NCBI GenBank assembly: GCA_963575745.1
Contig: CAUYUJ010002071.1
Location: 27,501 to 91,500, forward strand
DNA: 64,000 nt
Direction: 5' to 3'
Origin: Prorocentrum cordatum
Lineage: Eukaryota > Sar > Dinophyceae > Prorocentrales > Prorocentraceae
A program made the translations under genes and the position numbers. The notes below the pieces were generated by a model, which was given only the letters and a program-made list of their open reading frames with translations, was not told where the DNA came from and did not search any database. This document shows, piece by piece, positions 11,701 to 22,564 of the stretch. How positions within the stretch are numbered: the stretch's first letter is position 1; each line of letters opens with the position of its first letter.

Positions 11701-12961
11701 AAGTGTCCTCGATGCCGGGGGTCTCGGCGTCGGGTAGGTCATCGTATGGGACTGTCGTTGATTCTGTCGTAGTGGAAGGTTTATCGACCGATCTAGCTGG
11801 GCTGGATGATCGCGGCCGTGCGTTGAGCACGCTAGTGGGTCTTGCGACCGACCCGGAGGAGCCAGGCGATTTGGATCGCGAAGTCCTCGGCGAGTCGGAC
11901 CGTTTCCGACGTGACCCTGGTCCCTGGGCGCGCTTGGAAGCGCATTCCAGGTACCGTTCAATGCACTGATCAGTAAAACCAAGCATGTCATGTCGAATTC
12001 CACGAACTTGCTTGGCTGCATGGTAATATTTATCACTGTGTGCAGGCAACATAGGTCGAATGGTAGACATTCTTTTGTCGAAGATGTTCTGCGGTACGTC
12101 ATATGCCTGTTGTCCACAGCCGAGGTATTGAGAGTATGGAGTAGGCGGATCCAAGTCAATGCCGCTTTTGCGGATATAATCCCAGCCGGCTTGTAGATTG
12201 GTAGCTGGTCCGGCTAACTTGAAGTCGTCCACATATACTGAAAGTATCAGTCCCAGTTTGTTGTGTCTCCACACGCATTCCCAGCCTGGAATAGGCTCAA
12301 ATCCAACACTTTCCAAGCATGTGCGACACTTTCGTTCCCAAAAGACACCTGCAAGAGGATGTCCGTATAGTGCCAATCGTAATCGGCACACGGGATTCTT
12401 GTATTTCGACCAGGATGCCGGTTGGCGCCACTTGGGTATGGTAATCCAAGTATCCACTGGGTCGAGTCGTCCGTCGCCGTATAACAATGCCTGCGTGTAT
12501 GCTCCAGGTGCATCACTTTGTTCGCCCGTATATTGTGGCAATAATGCAGTAGCATCACAAAGTTTGGAAGCCTCGATATGCGAGGCACTGGATGCGGCGT
12601 CGGCGAATATGGCAGCAAAACCAGTTTCACCTTTGCCTGTATTGCCCTGAACCACCACTCGGCCCTTGAACTTACGTGAATCAGGAGGAAGTTCCTCATG
12701 CTTGACTGAAGATAGCTCCAAGATATTGAAGAAATGAACTTTCGTCCCAGCACGAATCGCCTGTGATTCAATATCAGCTTTTTCTGCAACAATCTCCAAC
12801 ATCCACGTTTGTTTCTTTTCAAGTCACTCGTATTATTTTCGTAGGGCCTCCTGTGCACGTGGTTCTGCGGCAACTTCTTTCTCACTCAAGTTTCTGGTAA
12901 CAAGGGCTGGGCGCGCCCACGAGGAATCAGGAATATTGTCTCTGTGTGCCGGTGTGTATGT
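11684..12961 (-). pseudogene. Copia reverse transcriptase domain (RVT_2 type), broken
   Basis: The frame 12802-11684 encodes KFKGRVVVQGN, the N-terminal signature of Copia RT. LALYGHPLAG and the catalytic box VYVDDFKLAG (about 12215-12250) follow, then the connection to RNase H. Here the catalytic pair is the normal YVDD. Upstream at 12803-12961 the same frame reads sensibly but contains TAA and TGA, and it is separated from the preceding ORF only by a TAG at 12965. Originally this was therefore one pol chain. A one-base shift near 11695 leads into the RNase H frame. Confidence 0.88.
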
Positions 12962-12964
12962 CGG

Positions 12965-14100
12965 CTACCGTGGCATAGCGGGCACTGCTACCGACGGGGT
13001 GAACTTGCGTGTAAGCGGGTTCACGGTCCCGAAGTCGTTCCCCTCACTGTCGACAAGTACCAAAGCACGTGCGACTCCAGCATGCTGTGGTGGGGGTTGG
13101 CGGTAGTATAGTACCGTAGTAATGTCACGTGGTCCACCAGGTAGTTTGGCATACAGAATCTCTTTGTTGGTCACGCCCTTGACGTCCTCGTCACGGATGA
13201 CAGCGCCGCTGTCGGTATCGTACGTAATCCGTCGTTCCACAGTATTCCATGTGGGTCCGCCAGCTGTAGTGGTACGGAAAGTTTTGGCTTGTTTGTCCTG
13301 TCGTGTCCACACTCGAAGTGCAGCTCGGTCACGAATCTCACGAGCTCGTTTGACATCTTCGGCGCACTCGATTCCTTTCTGTTGCTGTCCACGAGATAAG
13401 GTCTTCCAATGCTCGGGAAGAATGTGGTCAGGACGCGTAGTGGTCTGTACGCGTGTCTCGCGGCCACGGACCACCATTTTGCCGTCTGGCAACATTTTTG
13501 GGAGCTCATAGACTCGAACCAGGCCAGTCCATGGCTCGCTCAACTCCCGGTGGTCGTTGGCGCTGACACCGTCCCAAACATCGCGAAAGACACTTTCTCC
13601 GTCGAAGGTAGAAGTCGTCTCGAAGTCTCCTGTCGCGTCGAGCTGATCAACAGGTACAGGTATGTTCATGACGTCGACTGTTGGTATGAACAATTTCCTG
13701 CGTGGAGTACGTATATGTCTGATGACGCAATATCCACGCTGTTCCCAGTAGTCGGGCTCTGGCGCTGGTGCATCAACCTCCGAGGCCGATGGGTGGGTAT
13801 CATCGATGCTGTCGTCCATCGTCATCATTGAAGGATCACCCCATTCTTTAGGGTAGGCAATTGGAGGCTCGGGCATAGGTTTGTCGCCCAAGGGGCGAGA
13901 CGTAGATGCCTTGACCTCGTCGTGTGCCTCTGGGTTGTGATGTCGCAGGGTACCCTCTTTCACTAGGTAGGTGAACTTGCCGTCGGGGATGATGATGTCT
14001 TTGACTCTGTGTACGCGACACAGTTCACCGGTGGGGATTCTTGGCGTATGTAGCCGTGTCCAAGACAAGATAATCACCTGACCATCGTCCACCAGAGTGT
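12965..14100 (-). pseudogene. Copia pol region between integrase and RT
   Basis: Open minus-strand coding sequence after a frameshift from the integrase near 14100. It contains an acidic linker, a WEQRGYCVIRHIRTPRRKLF segment, and a charged helical stretch (ECAEDVKRAREIRDRAALR). This is the integrase C-terminal and linker region typical of Copia pol. It ends at a TAG (12965) that is in frame with the RT, so the stop is a decay mutation. Confidence 0.7.
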
Positions 14101-14900
14101 AAATTGTAACCCATGAATAACCCTTCCCGAGTGTTTTCTTTGAACTTTGCAGTCTCGTCATTGATCTCGGGATTGAGGCATTCCCAGAAGATCCGAGCAC
14201 CGAAGGGAATGCAGTGCCCGGGAAAACTTTCTCCAAAACGTATTTCATGACCCGTCTTGTCGGCGCGTTCCTCGCTGAGGGCAGCAACGCCCGTGGATGG
14301 ATGCACAAAGTTATGTCCACAGAAAAAGGCTTGCATGGCCTCTTTCCACCATTCATGTCCCAGACCAGACATATGCAACACAGCTCTCGCACCGAGAATG
14401 ACGATCTTGACAATGCGCTCGATCAATCCGTTCGTTTGCGGACGATGAGGAGTACTAGTGTCATGTCTCCATCCCAGTTGGCGGCAAGCCTTCTGAAGCT
14501 CTCCAGAACTGTCTGTGTAAATGTGCTTCACCTCATCGTTCGCGGCGATGAACTGCTGGAAGGATGCCTTTGTAGTAGCTGCGTCTTTATGTAATGCTGG
14601 GCATGCCATGAAGATGCCGGTGATTCTATCCAGGACGACAAGTGCACACTTGTCGCCGTGCTTGTCGGCGGCATCGTCTTTGGCCAAGACGATATGGTCG
14701 GCAGTTAGAGCTTCCCCAAACTTCTTCGGGACAAAGGCCTCGTAGGCTGTGTCCTCGTCGGCGGGGTCTGCAGGTGGATGCGGTTTGCGCTGTCGTCGAC
14801 ACGGAGCGGCTGCGCCATCGTGCGAGAACAAATCTCACAGCCTGGGTGTTTTGGACTGTGGGCCATGTAGTGCATAGGGTCAATCGGTTTCTTCTGTCTG
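14025..14900 (-). pseudogene. Copia integrase (HHCC finger plus rve core)
   Basis: The zinc-binding end HYMAHSPKHPGCEICSRTM (H-x3-H ... C-x2-C) lies near 14820-14880 at the end of the upstream frame. After a one-base shift the core follows: TADHIVLAKDD (first Asp), HIYTDSSGEL (second Asp, near 14510) and TNGLIERIV (catalytic Glu, near 14420). The last two are about 30 residues apart, slightly shorter than the usual 35. A GARIFWECLNP segment follows, matching the Copia GKP-type region. It inserts the cDNA, and the 5-bp duplication fits it. Confidence 0.87.
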
Positions 14901-16590
14901 TTTGGAAGAACGCGATCACTGTCGTGGTGCACTGTTGTGAGCGTCTCCGTCGGCAGATCCTCGGTGAAGGTCGACGTCATGTCAGTATCTGCTTGGGCTG
15001 TATCTGCTAGCCCCCCGCATGTGGGAAGAGAACACTGCGTCTGAGACATAAGCGAGTCGGTGGGTGTGTCCACGTTGGGCTCGGCGTTATTTGTGTCGGG
15101 GGGTTCTTCGACCTTGGCGGTCCGTGCTCCTCCTCCCTCGCCGACATGTGGTCTCTTGGGGCAGGTCCCTATGTGGGGCCGCAGCTCATCTGTGGGTGGT
15201 GACTGCTCTGTAGTTTTGCAGCAACAACATATGTCGTTGCAGCGGGCGGATGAACGCTCGCGCTGACGACGTCGGGGTGCTGACGAAGTGCACAGACGTG
15301 GCGGCGGTATCATCGCCAAGTCGTTGAGTCGTAATTCTGGAACTCTGTTGTTGACTGGAATATTATACCATTGGCCCCCCGGATCCTGAAGCAAGTAACC
15401 CAGCTCAGGATCCCAAATCTGCCGGAAGCCATCAACCTCAATCAATTTTCCAACTGGTAGTAATGATGGGCAATCTGGCAAGGCAAGGGCTGAACTATGT
15501 AAGCCAACCTCGAGTAGCCGTATGTCGTAGTGCTCGTTGACAGTACGATCGCCGTTGGCAGTTTCAAGAATATGCTCCTCGCGAATAGATATGCGATCCG
15601 ATTCGGTCTGCGTCAGTTCGTGTTTACACTGAATATGATGCGCAGATCCACTGTCGAGAACCCAAGAGCGTGTCAACGCAGCAGTCGAGCGTGGTGGGTC
15701 GACTTGCAACGTCCGTGTCTTCGTCTGGGCTGTCTTTGACGACTGCCTGGTAGAGTCATCAGAATCTCGAATCGGAATTGGTGTGACCACCGACCCCTTG
15801 TTGTGTCGGTAGTCATGTAGATCTTTGTACCATAATTGTGCCTCCCGTTGACAATTTTGTAGGGCGTCGGCACTCTGTTTCCAGCACCATTGTGATAGTG
15901 GGTCTGGTACGTTGACAATGTCGCCCTCATTCGGCAACTCCTTCCACTTATCCAGTCTGGCCTTGCCGGAGACGATGTGCGGGTAGTATTCCACATGATG
16001 TGTGTCAAAACGTATCCGACGCCGTGGTTTGGTGGATGATGTAGTGGCTTTGGTGGAGGCCATGAGGGCCTTGTCACGTATGACGTAACTGCGGTCGGAG
16101 CGGCGAGATCGTCGATAATTGGCAGGGGATCGCGCTCTGAAGTGGGGAGAACCACGGGACGAACCGCGGCTCATGGAACGTCGGCCACGTCCTCTGTCAC
16201 TAACGTATGATCTATCGCGGCCACGTGGGCTGCCACGTCCTCCGCCACGGCTGTCTCGTCCTCGGGAGGTAGATCGCGAAGATCTGTCGTAACGACTTCT
16301 CGAGTGACTACGAGAGTCTGGAGACCTCCTGGAGGATGATCGAGATCGGTCGCATTGGCGTCGGTTGTCACGTCCATGGCGCGAGTCTTTTGCGTAGCGA
16401 AACCCCCCGCGTTGTGAAGAGCGTTGGCTCCCTGATCCGCGGGATGGTGGTCGGCCACGACTGTCCTGACTGGAGGTCCGTGGGCGACTCGGGCTTCGCT
16501 CGGGTGTCTTTGCACCAGGTGCAAGGTGAGCGTATTTGCACTTGTCGCCCTTAGTGCACTTGTTCTGTGCAAAGTCCCTGCACTGCGCAT
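14832..16590 (-). pseudogene. Copia third CCCH finger, Arg/Ser-rich linker and aspartic protease
   Basis: The frame 16651-14705 starts with a CCCH finger (CRDFAQNKCTKGDKCKYAH). About 120 residues rich in RS, RG and SR dipeptides follow, resembling SR-type RNA-binding proteins. Then comes the protease: SWVLDSGSAHHIQ near 15635-15670, with the D-S-G catalytic triplet of retropepsins, followed by ILETANGD and further beta-rich sequence. The protease would release gag and pol products. Downstream is a Cys-rich spacer (CNDICCCC) and then the integrase finger. Confidence 0.82.
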
Positions 16591-17505
16591 GTGTGGGAAG
16601 GTGCACTTGTCGCCTCTGGTGCATGTGTTGCGCTTGGCGAACTCGAAGCAAAATGGTTTCGATGCTGGCTTCTTGGGATTCGCAAGGGTTGAGACGCTGC
16701 GGCGGGAGTCACCGCCAGCGGTCGATGCTCTGGAAGATCTGGTTGTCTTCCAGTCCCTGGAATAGGTATGCAAAGCCTTGCATCGGTCACCATTGCGACA
16801 GTTGCCTTTCTTCCAGGCGGCGCATACATTGACTTGAGAACGAGTCTCATATTCATACCGTAACTTATTAAAATTCTTCTCCAGTTGTTTAAGCTCCAAT
16901 ACGTCCAGGACGCGCTGTCGGAGCCAATCATGGGCACGGTTCGGGTCGCTGATCTTCATGCGCTGGTACTCGTACATATCTTGTTTCATCCAGGCATGTT
17001 TGCGAATCTGTGTACGAAACAAAGATTCCAAGATCTTTGGATCGGGCGCCTCTCGGCACTCCAATAGTAAAGCGTCCCAGTCAGTAATGAAACGCTGCAA
17101 ATCTTCATCTCTCATCCTCAAATCTGCAAGGCGCTCGAAGTCGGGCAGGTCGTCATCAACCTCTGTCCTTTTTAGCATGCGTCCTGCTTTGTGATCTCTG
17201 GTTTCGATGAGCCTGATTTGGTAGCGCAAGTCTGAGGATAAGATGTCGCTGAGAGCGGTAGCGAGTTTGCAATCGATGCTCTCGAAGTCTCCACTGTCTT
17301 GTAAGTCCTCAAAGGTACACTCGGGCTGTTCAGCCACGCATAGGAAAGCATATGCTTTGGAAGGTCGCCCTGAGGCGGCTCCAAAGTTCTTCCGCACCTT
17401 CTGCTGCCACTCGAGCAGCTGCGTGATCTTAGGCAAGACAGGGACTCGAACGGTGTCTGACTCCTTGATAGGAGTAGTAGTATTGACCGAAAAACCGCAG
17501 ACCAT
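16171..17505 (-). pseudogene. Copia gag core with CCCH zinc fingers
   Basis: Frame open from 17505. Residues about 25-230 are a helical gag-like region (ITQLLEWQQKVRKNFG; LKQLEKNFNKLRYEYETRS). Two zinc fingers follow: C-x7-C-x5-C-x3-H at about 16771-16828 (GNCRNGDRCKALH) and C-x8-C-x5-C-x3-H at about 16592-16652 (NTCTRGDKCTFPH). The third finger lies in the next frame after a one-base shift near 16590. CCCH fingers replace the CCHC knuckle of most retroelement gags. It should form the particle and bind element RNA. The tail of this frame below 16590 is shadow sequence. Confidence 0.8.
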
Positions 17506-18914
17506 GGTTGTGACGGTATCGGTACACCGTCAGTAGTTGGTTCTGTGCGCACAGGAGACACATGGCGTGTCTGTGCTGAAGCTGCCGCGGAGGCTGCTCC
17601 TGGTGACGTACGTCGTTGTTGTCCTGCAGAAGCTTGTGGTGCTTCGGCGGACGCTGCCGTCGGCCTGTGCAGGTCGGTTGCAGGTTGAAGGTGAAGTATG
17701 GTATCGTTGGTGTGGTCAATCAGCTGATTTGTCCAGCTCGTCATGTCTTCGTGTATATGGTCCACCTTTTGGCGTGTGTACTCATCAGTATCCCGAGAAC
17801 GTTGTGAATACCGGTCGAGTCGTTGCTCGTAGGCTCGGAAACGAGCGCCGTGTGCCTCCAACTCACTTTCCAGACGTGCGAGGCGCCCCTCAACACGTAC
17901 CTTCTCAGTATCTCTTTCACGAATAACCTGGGGGAGCTCTAACTGCGCGTGGTCCGCCGCCTTCTCAATCTCTTGCAACCTGTCAGTGAGGCGGGCGAAA
18001 TCGTAAACCGTGGGAGGAAAATCCAGCTGGCCAGTCTGGGCTCGCCCGACACGCAACTCTGCCAGGGCGTCCTGTACGCCAGAAAAAAGCTGCTCGATGT
18101 CAGAGATCCGGTTAGCGAGTGGCTGCACGACAGCGTTGGTCGCACCAAGCCTTTGAGTGACGACTCTCTCAGTACGTTGCAACATGTCGATCAGGTTCGA
18201 CGAGTTGGTGCGTGCTTCGGTGCGAAGCGTCGCCGTAGCGTGGTCCACGTGGGATCGAAGATCGTTGATCTGAGACACTCAACATCGCCAAGGTCGGTGG
18301 TCTCGGCTGGTGGTGGTCGGTTGCGGAGCTGGTCATGGATCTCGTCGTGGAGGATCCTGACTGCTGAAACGCCTGTGTCGCGTACGAGCACAAGCTGTTG
18401 CTCCATCTGCGCGAGATAGTTGCGCAGGGTTCTCGACCATCGCCGATCGTTCACCTGAGTGTGGCATCTCACGGTCAACCTGGTACTGCAGCTCACCTAA
18501 GATGCGTCGATCTTCGGCGATCCTGTAATCAATGATCCCTAAGGCGCCGTCAAGATCTTGGCGAAGAGCAGCAGTGTTGGCAGCGTTCGTCTGAACGCTC
18601 TGCAGTAGTCCAGAGTACTGCCTAGACACGAAGGTTTCAACCTGGTCTCTGAGCTCAGCCATTTCGCCTGCAGCGGACGTTGCCGCCGGCAGGTCGTCTG
18701 AGATGGAGAGGTGGGGAGCGTCAGCTTCCCTCTGCACCCTCTCGCGAGGAGTGCATGGCCTCTGCGAGGCAGTACGCGGGCTCGACCTACTTTCGCCATA
18801 TGGGCCTGTGGCCCCACGACGGTTGCGCACGGACGAGCTGCGGCTAGGACCGTGTGCGTGTGGCGTCGCATGAGATGATACCTTGGGATTCTGCGTCTGC
18901 GGCTGTGCCGCCAC
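17172..18914 (-). pseudogene. Copia gag N-terminal region: disordered head and long coiled coil
   Basis: An ATG at 18914 opens a Ser/Arg/Pro-rich head, then helices (LRDQVETFVSRQYSGLL). After frameshifts near 18440 and 18280 the chain continues as a heptad-rich coiled coil (TDRLQEIEKAADHAQLEL; VEGRLARLESELEAHGARF). It ends in a Ser/Ala/Pro linker that joins the gag core after another shift near 17510. At about 450 residues before the core, this is an unusually long gag N-terminus. A self-assembly role is inferred. Confidence 0.65.
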
Positions 18915-19411
18915 TGGTCTACTGAGTTCCTCGAAGGTGGCTACGTGCTCCGCTACAGGAACGGTCGCAGGGCTGGGGGTGCCAGCACCTGAAAGTCATC
19001 GGCGGTTAGCGCGAAAGCGCCCTGGAGTATCAGGACCAGCAAGCTCTCGCCCGACGCAGTTGGGATTGCTCCCGACGGAGGAGGAGATGGAGGATCGAAG
19101 GTAGGCGTGCGAAACTCCTTACTACCTGCTCATACTCCTTCTCCTGTCCCCCCGCGGGCGGCGTGGCGGTGAAGTTCAGCAGCTAGCCGCGCCTCGGGTC
19201 CGTCGGAGCTGGGGGGGGGTACCTGGGACACCTGCACAGTCCACATTAAGGCTCTCCAACTCGTCACCGAGCCGTCGCGCCGTCGGAGAGATCGGACGCG
19301 AGGCCCCGATGGACCCCTTACGGCGCATGCGCCGCTTGGGTTCCATCGAGGCCGCGTGCGAGATCGCGACGCGAGGTTCGATGAACTGCGAGCTTTAAAG
19401 TGTCGATAACC
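18915..19411 (-). other. Copia leader between 5' LTR and gag
   Basis: About 500 bases without a convincing reading frame. Directly after the 5' LTR the element strand reads GGTTATCGACACTTT. This is where a tRNA primer site should lie, but it does not begin with TGG and I cannot match it to a specific tRNA. Confidence 0.5.
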
Positions 19412-19608
19412 TGTGTATGGGGTTGAAGTACAAGGGCACAGAACCCCTGATCCGTCGGTAGAGGGAAGGAGGGAAAGATGGATATCTTTTCCTCCTGCAC
19501 GATCAAAGGTCTGATCGATCTATCCCAATACCTGAGCCCGAACGGCCAGGCGCAGGAGAGGTGAGGATAAGGAGTATATATGAGGGTATTACACGGGTTC
19601 AATTCACA
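19412..19608 (-). repeat. Copia 5' LTR (promoter side)
   Basis: 197 bp, TGTG...CACA, followed by the GACTC duplication at 19609-19613. In element sense it starts TGTGAATTGAACCCG and has a TATATA near 19576-19582, a plausible promoter. Confidence 0.93.
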
Positions 19609-20060
19609 GACTCCCCCGAGTGTTTTGTTTCTCCAAGGCGCGGAGGATCTGGGCGACGAGTGCATTGACAGGGGCTCGGTCCTTGTCCTTGCAGTCAACC
19701 CGCAGAGTAAGGATGAGCAACTTGTCCAACAGGTTACCCTTGCATCCCTGCCCCCCCTCGGTCCATCCCTGGCAACTCTCGCTGGCCAGCCCCTCGGGGT
19801 TCCCCTGGGGCGGGCCCCCTTAGGACGGCTCGAGCCCCCAGAGCGGCTCGCCGCCCCCCGACGCCCCCCGGAGCGGCCCCCGTGCCCAGCCACCCCGGAG
19901 GCGGCCGGCCCAGGGAGGAGGGCCTCCTGGGCGCCGCTGGCGGCGCTGAGCTCTGGGCGGGCCGAGCTTGCAGTCGGCCCGGATCAGTAGGTCGACCCCG
20001 CCAAGTCAAGGGCACCATCGCGCCCTGGGCTTCGCGACCCACGCCTTCTTGCATACCTAT
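19609..20060 (-). pseudogene. Right half of the degenerate LINE-like fragment split by the Copia element
   Basis: On the minus strand this reads LLILTLRVDCKDKDRAPVNA followed by VAQILRALEKQNT up to the insertion point, then resumes at 1509 with the coiled coil. The upstream part is Gly/Pro/Arg-rich and uncertain. It is broken by frameshifts. Confidence 0.45.
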
Positions 20061-20671
20061 GGCAGCGTGGCCTTCGGAAGGGTCTCGGGTCCTCTCGCGC
20101 CCCCTCTCCGATCAGGGCCGACTGTACCACGTTCACGACAATGGGTTCGCCACCTGAAATTGGCATATCGACAATGGGAGCCGTTGCAGACACAGGTCTG
20201 GAACTGCCTGCCTCGCACAGTATCCGGGCCAAGGGACACGGGCGAGAAGAGGAAATCGTCTGGCTCGAGACAGCTGCGCCACTTCCGAGCGCGCTGTCTC
20301 CAAGGTTGCGCCTGCCCGAAACCTGGAAATGGCTAGAGAGGGAAGAGGGAGGAGGAAAAAGAGGAGAAGGAGGAGGAGGAGGCGGACGAGCAGGAGGAGA
20401 TGACGAGCAGAAGGGCCGGAGGCCTCTTCGATGTCTCTCGGAGTCTCTTGGGATGCCTCTTGGAAGCCTCTTGGAAGCCATGTGGGGCGTCTTGGGGGCC
20501 TCTTCGCGGTCCAGGGTTGCTTCTTGGAGCGTCTTGGGTGCCTCGGGGGGGCTTCTTTGGGCCTCACGGGGCTTCTTGGGACAGCGCTGCACCACCCCCG
20601 ACCTGACCCCCCCGTTCGGCTGGGTCCTCCTTGTAGCGGCCTCCGGCCAGTGCCGCCGATCCGAGGCGACC
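20061..20671. other. Low-complexity sequence without a supported gene
   Basis: A purine-rich GAGGA run lies at about 20335-20405. A degenerate repeat of CTCTTGG/GCCTCTTGGAAG words lies at about 20425-20580. I see no credible gene. Confidence 0.5.
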
Positions 20672-20850
20672 CGGATGATGATGATGATGCTGCTGCTGCC
20701 GATGATGGCGATGAGTGAATGATGATGATTATGATTATGATGATGATGAAGATGTTGATGAATATGATGCTGATGCTGATGATGATGACGGTGATGATGG
20801 TGATGCGACGGTGGTGATGGTGATCGTGATGGAGATGGCGATGATGCCGC
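20672..20850. repeat. GAT/ATG trinucleotide microsatellite
   Basis: About 180 bases of TGATGATGATG, lightly degenerate (TGATTATGATTATG, TGATGCTGATGCTG), ending where the C-rich tract begins. Confidence 0.85.
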
Positions 20851-20852
20851 CC

Positions 20853-21640
20853 CCCCCCCCTCACCCTCTCTCCTCTCTCCTGCCCCCCCCCCCTCTCTCC
20901 TGTCCCCCCGCCCCCCCCCTCTCTCCCATCCCCGTCCCTCCCCCCCTCTCTCTGCCCCTCCCCCCCCCTCTCCGGTCCACCCCCCACCCCCCCCCCCCCC
21001 CTGCCCCACCCAACCCCTCTCTCCTGCCCCCCCCCCCTCCCCCCTGCCCCCCCCCATCTCTCCCTTCCCCCTTCCCCCCCCCTCTCCTGTCCACCCTCCC
21101 CCTCTCTCCTGTCCACACCCCCCCCCTCTCCTGTCCAACCCCCCCCCCTCTCTCCTGCCCCCCACCCCCCTCTCTCCTGTCCACCACCACCCCTTTCCCC
21201 TGCCCACACAACCCCCCCCCACCCCACCCCACCCCACCCCACCCAACCCACCCCACCCCCCCACCCCACCCCTCTCTCCTGCACCCCCCTTCTCTCCTGC
21301 CCCCCCCCCATCTCTCCCCTCCTTCTCACCTGCCCCCCCCCCCTCTCCACCTGCCCCCCCCCCTCTTCCCCCCCTCTCTCCTGCCCCCCCCTCCCCCCCC
21401 CTCTCCCCCCCCTCCCCCCCCCCCCCCCCCCCTCATCCCCCCTTCCCTCTCCCTGTCCCCCTCCCCTCTCTCCTGCCCCCCCCTCTCTCCTGCCCCCCCC
21501 CCCTTCTCTCCTTTTCCCCCCCTCCCCCTCTCGCGCCCCCCCCCCTCCCCCCTTTTTCTCCTGCCCCCCCCCCCCACCCCCCCCCCCACCACCCACCACC
21601 CCCCCCCCTCCTGCCCCGCCACCACACCCCCTTTCTCATG
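20853..21640. repeat. Polypyrimidine minisatellite (C-rich with CTCTCTCCTG words)
   Basis: About 790 bases almost entirely C and T on the plus strand, with runs of C broken by repeats of CTCTCTCCTGCCC. The long frames across it, Pro-rich or Gly-rich, are artefacts of composition. Confidence 0.9.
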
Positions 21641-21644
21641 GGAG

Positions 21645-21752
21645 CTGGCAGGGCGGAGGGAGGTGCCGAGCACAGAATTCGAAAGGCAATTTCGCCCTCG
21701 CCCCCTTCCTCCCTGGCAGGGCGGGGGGACGTGCCGATCACATAATTCGCCA
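21645..21752. repeat. Short direct repeat after the C-rich tract
   Basis: Two copies of a roughly 40-base unit, CTGGCAGGGCGG...GTGCCGA.CACA.AATTCG, start near 21646 and 21711, separated by about 25 bases. Function unknown. Confidence 0.6.
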
Positions 21753-21779
21753 GGTAACCACGCCTCCCCCCCCCCCTTT

Positions 21780-22500
21780 CCCACGTCGTAAACTCACGCG
21801 CCGGATTGGCGGATTACCGCCCCCGACGACGGCGGGAAACATCGCACCTGAAGGGTTGCCACAGACTGCGAAGCGCGGGATGCAGACCAGACCTGGCGGA
21901 CGGTCCTGCACCCTGTCAACGCATCGCCCTAGACCTGGATTTCCCACCTAGCCGACGACGCTCGGTCAGTGCCCGACGTCGTTCTCACCACGGGCGCGAG
22001 CTGGGAAACGATGTGCCCTCCATGAATGCGCCGACTCCCACCAGGGGCGCAGATTCAGGTCGCTGCGCTCGCGCTACCCACGAGTGCGATCACCCGCGTT
22101 GCGGGCACAGTTTGTTTGCAGTAGCGCGTAAGCACAGGGGTAACCAACCACCCCCCCACCTGTGCAACATGCGACCACTACGATCAAATCAACGCCCAGA
22201 TGAGGTGGGACACGAGTGGCACCAACGGTCGAGCTTCTTGGGTATGTTCATATTCGGCCCCGAACGAGACCAAGAACATTGCGTCTTGAATTGCCACTGC
22301 CCCCACCCGCCTATGCTCGAAAAGGGCAAGCAGGAGACCAGAACGCGGCCCGAAATGCGCACGCGAATCCGCGAACGAGGTCAACGCAAAGACCCTCCTC
22401 TCAACACACGAGTTGGCGCCCAGGTAACGATGAACGAGTGCTCTCGAATGTTAGCTTGAAAACTCGACGAACGATATTTTCCCGTTATACGACGTCGGTT
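21780..22500. other. Non-repetitive stretch with no supported gene
   Basis: Balanced base composition. A 217-codon plus-strand frame exists at 21806-22459 but is Arg/Pro-rich with no recognisable domain and no homologous neighbour, so I do not call it a gene. Confidence 0.4.
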
Positions 22501-22527
22501 CCCCCAAGTCTTTTGATCAACTGGGAG

Positions 22528-22561
22528 CCGGCGGCAAACCGTCAACCTTGGTTATCGCCGG
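22528..22561 (+). repeat. Recurrent GGCGGTAA/TTACCGCC hairpin (first copy)
   Basis: Member of a hairpin family with consensus stem GGCGGTAA/TTACCGCC and loop ACCGTCAACC(T)TGG. It is followed by AACTCGTAGAGCTTCC. Other intact or nearly intact copies lie at about 23874-23904, 26337-26369, 26660-26690, 28022-28054, 28487-28519, 29052-29083, 29380-29411, 30385-30418, 32233-32264 and 41660-41692. Interrupted copies lie at 32626/33604, 34609/40398 and 43210/43633. Orientation follows that of the surrounding satellite. Confidence 0.85.
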
Positions 22562-22564
22562 GAA

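Larger units (their letters stand above)
1510..19608 (-). mobile_element. Full-length 18.1-kb Copia LTR retrotransposon
   Basis: Two 197-bp direct repeats (1510-1706 and 19412-19608) align without gaps and differ at 11 sites by my count, about 94 percent identity. Both start TGTG and end CACA. The 5 bases before the left repeat and the 5 after the right one are both GACTC, a perfect 5-bp target duplication, so the ends are exact. Minus-strand coding order is gag, protease, integrase, RT, RNase H; integrase before RT defines Ty1/Copia. About 8 kb of further coding sequence lies between RNase H and the 3' LTR, making it far longer than the 5-9 kb usual for Copia. Many frameshifts and stops show that this copy is inactive. 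Confidence 0.95.

Noticed and set aside
19380-19411. tRNA primer-binding site for the Copia element
   Set aside because: The sequence after the 5' LTR (GGTTATCGACAC) lacks a leading TGG and does not match the initiator Met half-site I would expect.
19984-21791. Gly/Arg-rich and Pro-rich frames of 300-490 codons
   Set aside because: Produced by the polypyrimidine tract and GAGG runs; no domain and no codon structure.
21806-22459. 217-codon frame as a small gene
   Set aside because: Arg/Pro-rich, no domain, and two overlapping alternative frames of similar quality.
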